The notes beneath the pieces were generated by a model. The model saw only the letters and a list, made by a program, of their open reading frames with translations, searched no databases and was not told the origin of the DNA. Positions 7,875 through 18,038 of a stretch of DNA of 64,000 nt are shown in pieces. Numbering within the stretch: the stretch's first letter is position 1; the number at the start of each line of letters is the position of its first letter. Made by a program: the position numbers and the translations under genes. Source of the DNA: Sphingomonas sp. (GTDB lineage: Bacteria; Pseudomonadota; Alphaproteobacteria; Sphingomonadales; Sphingomonadaceae); contig NZ_JAGIAM010000003.1 of the NCBI RefSeq assembly GCF_017744835.1, positions 558,001 to 622,000 on the forward strand, given 5' to 3'.

Positions 7875-8651
7875 CTAGCGGGCGGTCGCCGCGCGTTCGA
7901 TCAGGCCGGCCACCGCCGGCGCGTTGGACACCATCACCACGTGCGAAGCGCCCTTCACCACCACCGTTCCGCGCGACCTGGCGCGATCGGCCATGAACGC
8001 CAGCGCGGCGGGCGGGATGTTGCGATCGGCGTCGCCATAGATGAACCACGACGGGACGTGCTTCCACGCCGGCGCGGTGGACCCCTCGGACAAGGCGGCG
8101 TCGGCGATCGGGCGCTGCCCCGCCGCCATGAGCCGCGCCTCGGCCTCAGGCACGTCCGCTGCGAACTGGTCGTGGAAGCGTGCCTGGAGGATGTAGAGGT
8201 CGTTGCCGCCGCCGGCGAGCCGCACCGGCGGCGCAAGCGCCGGCGCCAGCGTGCTGCCGGGGAACTTGCCGGTCAGGCCAAGCGCGGTCTCGCCGGCTTC
8301 GGGCGCGAAGGCAGCGACATAGACCAGCGCCTTCACATTGGGTGCCCGCTCGGCCGCCTCGCTGATCACCGATCCGCCATAGGAATGGCCGACGAGGACT
8401 ACCGGCCCTGCGATGCTCCTGACGAGATCGCCGACGACCTCGGCATCGGCGCGCACGCCGCGCAACGGATTGGGCGCGGCGACCACTGTGTAGCCGTCGC
8501 CCTCGAGGATGGTGATGACCCCGTTCCAGCTCGACGAGTCCGCGAACGCCCCATGGACGAGCACGACGGTGGGCTTGGCCGATTGCGCCTGCGCCGCCGG
8601 CGCCGCCAGGGCTGCGGCGAGCGTCAGCCCGCCGATGATGCGCTTCCGCAT
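7875..8651 (-). CDS. secreted alpha/beta hydrolase
   Basis: This 258-residue protein has a Sec signal peptide (hydrophobic 5-20, cleavage near AAQAQ) and a complete serine-type alpha/beta hydrolase core. It has HGAF as oxyanion motif, GHSYGG with nucleophile Ser90, and the distal Asp (GDADRNIPP) and His (GASHVVM). It resembles the family of small exported esterase-like proteins often annotated as alpha/beta hydrolases without a known substrate. It lies 17 bases downstream of ohr and follows a GGGGGAG ribosome binding site, so the two probably form an operon ending at the terminator at 7775-7822. Confidence 0.82.
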   Translation of the reverse strand: MRKRIIGGLTLAAALAAPAAQAQSAKPTVVLVHGAFADSSSWNGVITILEGDGYTVVAAPNPLRGVRADAEVVGDLVRSIAGPVVLVGHSYGGSVISEAAERAPNVKALVYVAAFAPEAGETALGLTGKFPGSTLAPALAPPVRLAGGGNDLYILQARFHDQFAADVPEAEARLMAAGQRPIADAALSEGSTAPAWKHVPSWFIYGDADRNIPPAALAFMADRARSRGTVVVKGASHVVMVSNAPAVAGLIERAATAR

Positions 8652-8668
8652 TTCCTATCTCCCCCGGC

Positions 8669-9082
8669 TCAGGCGAGTGTGACCAGGGCGTCGATATCGC
8701 CCTTGATCGCCTTGGAATAGGGGCAGGTCCGGTGCGCGGTCTCGATGATCTGGCGCGCGATCGCCGGGTCGAGGCCGGGCGCGCTGACGTTCAGCCGCGC
8801 GGCCAGCGAATAGCCGTCCTCGCCCTGGCGCAGGTCGACCTGCGCATCGATCGCCAGATCGCTCGGCAGAGTGATGCCCTTGGCTCGCGCGGCGATCGCC
8901 ATCGCGCCTTCGAAGCAGGCGGACCAGCCGGCCGCGAACAGCTGCTCGGGGTTCGTCCCCTGCCCGGTGCTGCCCGGCGTCGAGAGCTTGAGGTCGAGCC
9001 GTCCGTCCGAGCTGCGGGCGGCGCCTTCGCGTCCCCCGGTCACATGGACATTGGCGGTGTAGAGGGTCTTGGTATCGGACAT
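8669..9082 (-). CDS. ohr: organic hydroperoxide resistance protein, Ohr/OsmC family
   Basis: This 137-residue OsmC/Ohr-fold peroxidase has both redox cysteines: Cys56 in GWSACFEGA and Cys120 in RTCPYSKA. It reduces organic hydroperoxides in the cytosol using the dithiol pair. The length is normal for Ohr. AGGGAG lies upstream of the ATG. It is first gene of a two-gene unit with an exported hydrolase and faces an SDR gene across a 207-bp region that carries a wide inverted repeat. No MarR-type OhrR gene is adjacent, which is unusual for ohr, so regulation may come from elsewhere. Confidence 0.9.
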   Translation of the reverse strand: MSDTKTLYTANVHVTGGREGAARSSDGRLDLKLSTPGSTGQGTNPEQLFAAGWSACFEGAMAIAARAKGITLPSDLAIDAQVDLRQGEDGYSLAARLNVSAPGLDPAIARQIIETAHRTCPYSKAIKGDIDALVTLA

Positions 9083-9146
9083 GGCTATTCTCCCTGAAGG
9101 GTGTCCCCAAGGTAGAGAATCCGCGCCGATACGCCCGTTATCCGCC

Positions 9147-9220
9147 GTTAGCCCTCGTCATGCCGCCCGCGCGGAGCAACGGGGCTGGCAGCAACTAACA
9201 GCGGCCCGACGGGGGCTAAC
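9147..9220. promoter_or_regulatory. widely spaced inverted repeat between ohr and the SDR gene
   Basis: GTTAGCCC (9147-9154) and its complement GGGCTAAC (9213-9220) lie 58 bases apart in the divergent promoter region. Further TAAC/GTTA elements lie between and beside them. The arrangement could be two half-site clusters for a regulator acting on both promoters, such as the ATPase regulator encoded at 10228. It is only a symmetry observation. Confidence 0.3.
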
Positions 9221-9289
9221 ACGCATTGTCCGGCGGACGGTCTAGAGCAGCGGTGAATGGGCAAAGCGCGTCGAAAAGGAGCATGGACG

Positions 9290-10132
9290 ATGGCAAGGAC
9301 CTGGCTGGTGACCGGCAGCTCGCGGGGCTTCGGCCGCGCCCTGTGCGAGGCGATCCTCGACGCCGGTGACAATCTGCTGGCCACCGCGCGCGATCCGCAG
9401 CAGCTTTTGGGTCTGGGTGACGGCCGGCCCGGCCAGCTCGCCACTGCGCGGCTCGACGTGACCAACGAAGAAGAAGCGCACGCCGCGGTGGCGGCTGCCA
9501 TCGCGCGGTTCGGCGCGCTCGACGTGCTCGTCAACAATGCCGGCTATGGGGATATCGGCTCGGTCGAGGACACGCCGATCGCGGCATTCCGCCAGCAGAT
9601 CGCGACCAATTTGTTCGGCACGATCATCATGACCAAGGCAGTCGTCCCGCACATGCGCGAGCGCCGCAGCGGCCATATCGTCCAATTCTCCTCGGTCGGC
9701 GGACGGCTGGGCGCACCCGGCCGCGCGCCCTATTCGGCAGCCAAATGGGGCGTCGAGGGATTTTCCGAAGTGCTCGCGCAGGAAATGAAGCTGGTCGGCG
9801 TGCGCGTCACGATCATCGAGCCCGGCGGCTTCCGCACCGACTTCGCCGGATCCTCGACCAGGATCGAGGCGGGCCGCGCCGAATATGACGCAGTGGTCGG
9901 CAATGCCGCGCGGATGCAGGCGGCCTATGACGGCCGGCAGCCCGGCGATCCGCGGCGCGGGGCCGGCGCGATTCTCCAGATCGTCGCCGCCGAAACGCCT
10001 CCGCTGCGGCTGCCGCTCGGCAGCGATGCCGTCGCTGCGATCGAGCGCAGCGACCGCGCGCGCCTCGACGAGCTCGAGCGGTGGCGCGCCCTCAGCCTGT
10101 CGACCGACTTCCCGCAAGGCTCCGGCGGCTGA
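9290..10132 (+). CDS. short-chain dehydrogenase/reductase (classical SDR)
   Basis: This 280-residue SDR has the cofactor motif TGSSRGFG (N-terminal TGxxxGxG), an NNAGYG structural motif, catalytic Ser in FSSVGGRLG and YxxxK in YSAAKWG. It is a typical NAD(P)-dependent oxidoreductase, and the substrate is not predictable. The start at 9290 is preferred over an earlier in-frame ATG at 9257 because the Rossmann strand begins immediately after it and AAGGAG lies nine bases upstream. The large winged-helix ATPase regulator follows 95 bases downstream on the same strand, a common arrangement in which the regulator controls the neighbouring oxidoreductase. Confidence 0.88.
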   Translation: MARTWLVTGSSRGFGRALCEAILDAGDNLLATARDPQQLLGLGDGRPGQLATARLDVTNEEEAHAAVAAAIARFGALDVLVNNAGYGDIGSVEDTPIAAFRQQIATNLFGTIIMTKAVVPHMRERRSGHIVQFSSVGGRLGAPGRAPYSAAKWGVEGFSEVLAQEMKLVGVRVTIIEPGGFRTDFAGSSTRIEAGRAEYDAVVGNAARMQAAYDGRQPGDPRRGAGAILQIVAAETPPLRLPLGSDAVAAIERSDRARLDELERWRALSLSTDFPQGSGG

Positions 10133-12978
10133 CGCGGAAATCGAACGCATTGTGCTTTGGTAGGATTGAGGCCCGCCGGCTCTCGCGGCATGACTGCGCC
10201 CGACCAGACACAGGGAACGGCGCGATCGTGGTGGACGCAGCGAAGCAAATCCAGGGCGAGCGCATCTGCTTCGGGCCCTTCTGCCTGTCGCCGGGCGAGC
10301 GGCTGCTGACCAGGGACGGCGCGCCGGTGGAGATCGGTGGGCGCTCCTTCGACTTGCTAGTGGTGCTGACCGAACAGCCTGGCCGCGTGCTCTCCAAGCG
10401 CGAGCTGCTCAAGCGCGTTTGGTCGGACGTGGTGGTCGAGGACGGCAGCTTGCGCTTCCACATGGCCGGCCTTCGCCGGCTGCTCGGCGACGGTACCGAC
10501 GGCGCGCGCTACATCGCGACGCAGGTCGGTGTCGGCTATGCGTTCGTCGCCCCGATCGAGCGGCAGGGCGCGCCCGGACCGGCGCCGCGCCAGGCTCCCG
10601 ACGACGCCGGCAGGAGCATCCCGGCCGGCACCAACCTGCCCGCACGCCTGCCGCATCTGATCGGGCGCGATGACGATGTTGCGTTCCTGGCGGAACGCGT
10701 CGTCGACACGCCGCTCTTCACCATCGCGGGCGCGGCTGGCGTGGGCAAGACCTCGCTCGCGATCGAGATCGGTCACCGGCTGGCGCCTGCCTTCGACGGT
10801 CGCGTCGCCTTCGTCGACTTCAGCATGATCGAGAATCGCGCAGTGGTGCCGGCGATGATCGCGGGCGCCATGGGCATCGCCGTGCAGAGCGATGATCCGC
10901 TGGCGGTGATCCTCGGCCATATCCGCGACCAGCGGTTCCTGCTGCTGCTCGACAATTGCGAACATGTCCTCGCGCCGGTGGCCGGCATCGTCGAGCGCGT
11001 CATCGAGGAGGCACCGATGACGCGTATCCTTGGGACTTCGCGCGAGCCGCTGCGCGCGCGGGCCGAACATGTGCTGCGTCTCGACGCGCTGCGCTACCCC
11101 GAGGAACCCGACGGGCTGTCTCGCGACCAGCTCCTCGCCTACCCCGCGGTCCAGCTCTTCTGCGAGCGCGCAACGGCGGCCGACAGCGGCCTCGTGATCG
11201 ACGAAGAGGCTGCCCGGCTGATCGCGGAGATGTGCGCACGGCTCGGCGGCATGGCGCTGCCGATCGAGCTCGCCGCGGTGCGCGTCGGGACGCATGGCAT
11301 CGCCGCCACTGCGCGCCAGCTCGGCGAACGGTTCAGCCTCGCCTGGTCGGGCAGGCGCACGGCGGGGCCGCGCCAGCAGACGCTGCAGGCGACGCTCGAC
11401 TGGAGCTATGACCTGCTCTCCGAAACCGAGCGGATGGTACTCGATCGGCTTTCGGTGTTCGTCGGCCCCTTCTCGCTCGACGCCGCGCTGGAAGTGGCGG
11501 CGGATGCCGCGATCGGATCGGACGAAGTGGCGATCGCGCTCGACGAGCTCGCCTCCAAGTCGCTGATCGTACCCGATCGCGCGCGCCGCACCGGCACCTA
11601 CCGCCTGCTCGAGATGACGCGCGCCTATGCCCGCGAGAAGCTGCTCGCCCGCGGCCAGCGCGAGCAGGACGCCGTCGCGCGCCGCCACGCGGCCTTCTAC
11701 CTGGCCGAGCTCGAAGCCGTGCTACGACAGGACGAGAGCGTGCTGCAGGACGTGAAGCCGCTGCGCCAGCAGCTCGGCAACATTCGCAGCGCGCTCGACT
11801 GGAGCTTCGGCGGGCATGGCGAGCTCAAGATCGGCGTTCGCTTCGCTGCCGCGAGCGCGCCGGTGTTCCTCACTTTGTCGCACCTCGTCGAATGCCGCAC
11901 CTGGTGCGGCCGCGCGCTCGACGCGATCGAGGAAGCCCAGCGCGGCACCGCGCTCGAGCTGGAACTGCAGGCAGCGCTCGGCATCACGCTGATGTTCACG
12001 CGCGGCAACAGCGAAGCCGCGGGCAACGCCCTCGCCCGCGCGCTGGAGATCGCGACGGCACTCGACGATCGCTGGAACCAGCTGCGCCTGCTCGGCCGCC
12101 TCCATATCTTCCACGAGCGCATCGGCGAATATGCGGTTGCGCTCGGCCATGCCGAACGCGCGGTCGAAGTCGCCCAGACCCTCGGCGAGCCCGAGGCGAT
12201 CGGCGTGGCCTATTCGCTCTCGGGCATCTCGCAACACCTCGGCGGCGACCAGATCAGGGCACGCCGCGAGCTCGAGTTGTCGCTCCAGAAAAGCCCGCCC
12301 TCGACCCGCAGCCGGACGATCCACTACGGGTTCGATCACCGGAACCGCTCGGGCATCGCGCTGGCGCGAACGCTATGGCTCTCGGGCCATGCCGAGCAGG
12401 CCCAGCGCCTGGCGCGGCAGACCGTCCGCGAAGCCGCCGGCCTCGATCATGCCGTTACCCATTGCATCGCGCTGATCTGGTCGCTCGCCGTCCATCTCTG
12501 GATAGAGGATTGGGCCGCCGCGGAGGAGGATCTCGCCGCCTTCGCCGAGCTCGCGCAGATCAATGCGCTCGGCCCCTATATGGCGGCCGCGGCGGGTTTT
12601 CGCGGGGAGCTGGCGATCCAGCACGGGCACACCGGCGAGGCGCTGGTCGCGGTCGAGGACAGCCTCGCCCGCCTGCGCGCCGCCCGCTACGAGCTGCTCA
12701 CCACCCCCTTCGTCATCGCGCTGGTACGCGGCCTCATCCTCGACGCGCGGCTCGACGAAGCCCGCGACCTCGTCGACGCCACGCTCGCGACCTGCGAAGC
12801 CAGGGGCGAGCGCTTCGCGATGCCCGAGCTGCTCCGCCTCAAGGCGCAGGTGCTCCGCCTGTCCGGGGCGCAGGCCCAGGCGGTCCTGGCCCTGCTCGAC
12901 GAGGCGCTGGCGCTCAGCCGGCAGCAGGGCGCGCACGCCTGGGCGCTGAAAGTCGCCACCGATCTACGCCAGCCCCCG

Positions 12979-14565
<1,587 letters not shown>

Positions 14566-14623
14566 GGGTCGAGACTTTCCTGACGGCGGGATTTGACGGC
14601 GCTGCGGTCAGGAAGAGATCCAT
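14566..14623 (-). promoter_or_regulatory. candidate translational attenuator leader of the ABC-F gene
   Basis: On the minus strand TTCCTGAC (14614-14607) can pair with GTCAGGAA (14584-14577). The second arm contains the only good ribosome binding site (AGGAAAG, nine bases before the ABC-F ATG). A short ORF starts at ATG 14623 (MDLFLTAAPSNP...), runs 34 codons through both arms and terminates inside the ABC-F gene in another frame. Stalling or translation in the first arm would free the site, as in leaders of antibiotic-induced genes. The short ORF itself has no clear ribosome binding site, which weakens the case. Confidence 0.4.
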
Positions 14624-14958
14624 GTCGGTGCGAACTCCATTTGGGGTTGGGCGGAGATAGGCGCCCTGCTAGGGCCGGACAAGGCTCGCAGGTGCGGTCG
14701 ACGAGGCAAATTTTGGGGTCGATACCTCTTGGGATCCATTGGCAATCGCGCGCGAACGGCGGTTTCAAGCGGCACATGCCAGCAGCAGAATGCCACTTCG
14801 GGCCGCATTGCGGACTTGGAATGCGTTGTCGACGCCCCCACGCCTATTCGTCGGGCGTGAACCCATTGAGCTTCCCGTCGTTGAGCGCACACATGTCTCG
14901 AACGGCCAGATGTCACGACCCGGTCCCGAGTAGCTCCCGGCCAAGCAGGAGATGAGAG
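14624..14958. other. intergenic region between the ABC-F gene and the small secreted protein gene
   Basis: This 335-bp divergent region contains the remaining ABC-F leader and the promoter of the gene at 14959. Open frames crossing it have low-complexity, Arg/Pro/Ser-rich translations without ribosome binding sites and look non-coding. I see no tRNA-like fold or convincing terminator. Confidence 0.5.
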
Positions 14959-15366
14959 ATGAAGCGATCTGTTCTGGTTCTGGCAGGAGGATTGACCGTG
15001 CTCCTTGCGGCGCCGACCCCGGCCGAGGCGCAGCGCAACGGCCAGCGCGGCGAAGCCGAGCTCGCCCGAACGGTTGCCGGCCGGACGGCCGGACGGCCGG
15101 TCAATTGTATCCGACTGTCGGCGATCCGCTCGAGCCGGATCATCAGCCGAACGGCGATCGTCTACGACACGGGGCGCACGCTTTTCGTCAACCGGCCGCG
15201 GTCCGGCGCATCTTCGCTGGACAGCGATTCGGTGCTCGTCACCCGCACGACCGGAAGTCAGCTCTGCCGGCTGGACACGGTACGCCTCGTTGATCGCGGC
15301 ACCCGATTCCAGCGGGGTTTCGTGATCCTGGACAGGTTCGTGCCCTATACCCGTCCGCGCCGCTAA
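14959..15366 (+). CDS. small secreted protein of unknown function
   Basis: The 135-residue product has a clear signal peptide (KRS, then VLVLAGGLTVLLAAP, cleavage near AEAQ). The mature domain is about 110 residues: a conserved-looking start PVNCIRLSAIRSSRIISRTA, a VYDTGRTLFVNRP strand, one further cysteine (SQLCRLD) that could pair with the first, and a final RGFVILDRFVPY strand. Similar small periplasmic proteins are common in sphingomonads, but I know no function. AGGAGATGAGAG precedes the ATG. A GGCCGGAC octamer is repeated in tandem near 15080 inside the coding region (TAGRTAGRP). Standing alone, it points to no pathway. Confidence 0.75.
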   Translation: MKRSVLVLAGGLTVLLAAPTPAEAQRNGQRGEAELARTVAGRTAGRPVNCIRLSAIRSSRIISRTAIVYDTGRTLFVNRPRSGASSLDSDSVLVTRTTGSQLCRLDTVRLVDRGTRFQRGFVILDRFVPYTRPRR

Positions 15367-15396
15367 CGCGCTGCGGGCAGTCGAAGCCCCCGCCGT

Positions 15397-16413
15397 CTAG
15401 ACCAGTGGCCCGTTCTTCACCGGTGCGCCAAAGTCCGGCGTCCCGTCGGGCCGATAGCGGATCGGCTGCACGCGCGTGTGGCGGTTGGGATCGAACAGCG
15501 GGTCCCCCTGGATCTCGCGATAGTCGCGGCCGTGATAGACCAGCAGGTCGCGGCCGTGCTCGTCGACGACGAAGCTGTTGTGCCCGGGCCCATAGACCTG
15601 ATTGGCCTCCGATGACGCGAACACCGGCACGGGCGACTTGGACCAGGACTTCGGATCCATGATGTCCGCGTCGTCCTGCGCGGTCAGCATGCCCATGCAA
15701 TAGCGGTCGTCGGTGGCGCTCGCCGAGTATGTGAGGAACAGCCGGCCGTTGCGGGCGAGCAGCGCCGGCCCCTCGGCGACCTTGAACTTCCGGGTCTCCC
15801 AGTCGAGCTCGGGCACCGTCAGCCGCGCCGGTGCCGCGCCGAGCGTCGTCGGGGTCGCCAGCGGCGCGAGATAGAGGTTGCTGTTGGTCGCGATGCCGGG
15901 CTCGTGCTGCGCCCAGCAGATGTAGCGCCGGCCCTTGTGCTCGAAGACCGTGCTGTCGAGCGTGAAGCTGTCCCACGGCGTCTGCAACTGCCCGAGCAGC
16001 GTCCATTCGGCGGTCAGCGGGTTGCGCCCGCTCGCCTGCAGCACATAGGTGCGGATGCGGAACTTCTCGTCCGAATCCCCGGCCGCGAAATAGATGTGCC
16101 AGGCGCCGTCGAAACAGTGGATCTCGGGCGCCCAGATATAGCCGCCCATCTTGCCGCTGACCGGACGCCGCCAGACCACCGTCTCCGGCGCCTCCGCAAG
16201 CCCCGCGATCGTGCGCGCGCGCCGGAGCGCGAGCCGGTCATATTCGGGGACCGATGCCATGAAGTAATACCAGCCACCGGCGCGCAGGACCTGCGGATCG
16301 GCGCGCTGCAGGATCAGCGGGTTGCGCAGCGCCGCCGCCCTTGCCGATGCGGGAACCGCCGCCGCGATGGGCAGTGCCGCCCCTGCCGCAATCAGGTCAC
16401 GCCGACGGATCAT
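15397..16413 (-). CDS. Tat-exported glycoside hydrolase family 43 protein
   Basis: The 338-residue protein has an N-terminal RRRDLIAAG motif followed by a hydrophobic Ala-rich stretch, a probable Tat signal cleaved near ARAAA. The mature enzyme is a five-bladed beta-propeller of GH43 type. The expected acids are visible: Asp39 (RADPQVL) as base, the Asp in FTLDSTVFEH as pKa modulator and the Glu in KVAEGPALL as acid. WAPEIH and GPGHNSF are further family hallmarks. GH43 enzymes remove arabinofuranosyl or xylosyl units from plant polysaccharides. The specificity here is not predictable, though the GHNSF type is frequent among arabinan-active members. It is divergent from mazG. Confidence 0.88.
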   Translation of the reverse strand: MIRRRDLIAAGAALPIAAAVPASARAAALRNPLILQRADPQVLRAGGWYYFMASVPEYDRLALRRARTIAGLAEAPETVVWRRPVSGKMGGYIWAPEIHCFDGAWHIYFAAGDSDEKFRIRTYVLQASGRNPLTAEWTLLGQLQTPWDSFTLDSTVFEHKGRRYICWAQHEPGIATNSNLYLAPLATPTTLGAAPARLTVPELDWETRKFKVAEGPALLARNGRLFLTYSASATDDRYCMGMLTAQDDADIMDPKSWSKSPVPVFASSEANQVYGPGHNSFVVDEHGRDLLVYHGRDYREIQGDPLFDPNRHTRVQPIRYRPDGTPDFGAPVKNGPLV

Positions 16414-16565
16414 TGCCTTGCCTCCCGCTGCTCCACGTCAACTGCCAATAGTCTGACTTTTCTACGAATGGAAAGGGCCGTCGCCGGTGACGACGCCTTG
16501 GATCGGCGCGCGCGGGGTGGCATGGAGCAGCCTCCAGCGACCAGCGCCCGAGGGACTCTCCACCG

Positions 16566-17321
16566 ATGAAGACTGTCGATATCGATCGCCTCGTGTCGAT
16601 CATGGCGCGGCTGCGCGATCCGGAGCGGGGCTGCGAATGGGATACCGTGCAGACCTTCGCGACGATCGCGCCCTATACGATCGAGGAAGCCTATGAAGTC
16701 GCCGACGCTTGTCTGCGCGGCGACATGGCGGACCTCAAGGACGAGCTCGGCGACCTGCTGCTCCAGGTGGTCTTCCACAGCCGCATGGCCGAGGAAGCCG
16801 GGCATTTCGCGCTCCAGGACGTGATCGAGGCGATCAGCGACAAAATGGAGCGCCGCCACCCGCACATCTTCGGCGACCTGGCCGAGGGCGGACATCATCT
16901 CTGGGAGCAGATCAAGGCCGAGGAGCGCGACGCCAAGGGGCACGAGAGCGCGCTCGACGGCGTCGCGGTGGGCCTCCCTGCCCTGCTCCGCGCCGAAAAG
17001 CTGCAGAAGCGCGCGGCGCGGACCGGCTTCGACTGGCCCGATCCCGGCGGCGCGCGCGCCAAGATCGACGAGGAGCTCGCCGAGGTGGAATCGGCGCCTT
17101 CAGAAGAGGTTGCGGAGGAAATCGGAGATCTGCTCTTCGCCGTGGTCAACTGGGCACGCAAGCTGGGCGTAGAGCCCGAGGCGGCACTGCGTGCGGCGAA
17201 CGCGAAGTTCGAACGGCGCTTCAAGGCAATGGAGACCGAGGCTGGAGAAGCTTTCGCGGGGCTCGACCTCGATGGCAAGGAAGCGCTCTGGCAGGCGGCG
17301 AAGGCTCGCGGCACGCGCTGA
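16566..17321 (+). CDS. mazG: nucleoside triphosphate pyrophosphohydrolase MazG
   Basis: This 251-residue all-alpha NTP pyrophosphohydrolase has two MazG repeats. The N-terminal repeat holds the metal-binding EEAYEVADA and KDELGDLLLQVVFHSRMAEE motifs. The C-terminal repeat holds KIDEELAEVESA and EEVAEEIGDLLFAVVNWARK. MazG hydrolyses (d)NTPs, including damaged ones, to monophosphates in the cytosol and can modulate ppGpp signalling. The length matches the E. coli protein. The start follows a divergent promoter region shared with the GH43 gene. It converges on the hflX-operon membrane gene with only four bases between stops. Confidence 0.95.
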   Translation: MKTVDIDRLVSIMARLRDPERGCEWDTVQTFATIAPYTIEEAYEVADACLRGDMADLKDELGDLLLQVVFHSRMAEEAGHFALQDVIEAISDKMERRHPHIFGDLAEGGHHLWEQIKAEERDAKGHESALDGVAVGLPALLRAEKLQKRAARTGFDWPDPGGARAKIDEELAEVESAPSEEVAEEIGDLLFAVVNWARKLGVEPEAALRAANAKFERRFKAMETEAGEAFAGLDLDGKEALWQAAKARGTR

Positions 17322-17325
17322 CCGC

Positions 17326-18036
17326 CTATTCGTCCGAGGCATCCTGCCCGGAGGATGCCGCGATGCGCGCCACCGCCACATAGGCCGCAAGCTGAGGCGG
17401 CTCGCGGAACGCTGGGAACTCCACGTCGACCTGGGTGCGCAGCAGTGTGCACAGATCGGCATAATCGTTGACCGCATGCGCATATATGATCAGCCCGCTG
17501 CCGAGGCGCACCCGGCGGCGCTCGGCAGGAATGCCATCCTCCTCCTCGCTTTCGTAGATCTCGGTGATCCGCGCGTTCACCGCGTGAAGGTTGCTGCGGA
17601 TGCTCGAGAAAGGCACGACGATCTCGGGCGGAAGATCGCCGACGCTGATCTGGCGTAGTCCCTCCACCAGCTCGTTGGTCCGATGCTCGCGCAGCGCCAT
17701 GCCGTGCATCGCTTCGGTGGCAGGGTCGCAGGCGACCATCAGCCGGTCGGCCACCAGCTCGAGCGTCTTGTGCGCGAGGGCGATCGCCGCGCGGGCGTCT
17801 TCGATCTTCTCGGTCCGCGCATCGGCGCCGGCGCGGCGCGCTTCGGCATTGGCCATCGCGATACCGAAGAGGATGGCGAGGATCGAGCCGACGGCCTGGA
17901 GCCAGGCCGCGGTGGTCTCCCCCCAGATCCCTTCATGGTCGTGCTTGGCGGCGGCAACCATGATTGCGACGGAGGCAAGCAGCGAGAGCGTGATCGCTAT
18001 CGTCCAGCGTACCGTGAACCCGTCGGGTTGCCGCAT
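17326..18036 (-). CDS. membrane protein of unknown function, end of the hflX operon
   Basis: I do not recognise this 236-residue protein. It has two transmembrane helices near the N-terminus (IAITLSLLASVAIMVAAA and WLQAVGSILAILFGIAMA). A long cytoplasmic helical region follows with heptad character (ARRAGADARTEKIEDARAAI...LELVADRL), then a domain with acidic loops (YESEEEDGIP) and a charged end. Two bases separate it from the hflX stop, so it is translated from the same message as hflX. A role in membrane stress or anchoring would fit the company but is not shown. Two TM helices plus coiled coil is typical of orphan accessory proteins. Confidence 0.7.
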   Translation of the reverse strand: MRQPDGFTVRWTIAITLSLLASVAIMVAAAKHDHEGIWGETTAAWLQAVGSILAILFGIAMANAEARRAGADARTEKIEDARAAIALAHKTLELVADRLMVACDPATEAMHGMALREHRTNELVEGLRQISVGDLPPEIVVPFSSIRSNLHAVNARITEIYESEEEDGIPAERRRVRLGSGLIIYAHAVNDYADLCTLLRTQVDVEFPAFREPPQLAAYVAVARIAASSGQDASDE

Positions 18037-18038
18037 CG

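Noticed and set aside
14593..14955. A 120-codon open frame filling the ABC-F/secreted-protein intergenic region
   Set aside because: The translation is low-complexity Arg/Ser/Pro/Cys, it has no ribosome binding site and would overlap the leader of the ABC-F gene and the next gene's start signals.
15076..15100. Tandem GGCCGGAC units in the gene at 14959 as a regulatory repeat
   Set aside because: The repeat lies in coding sequence and encodes TAGRTAGRP. Low-order GC repeats of this kind are common and no function is indicated.
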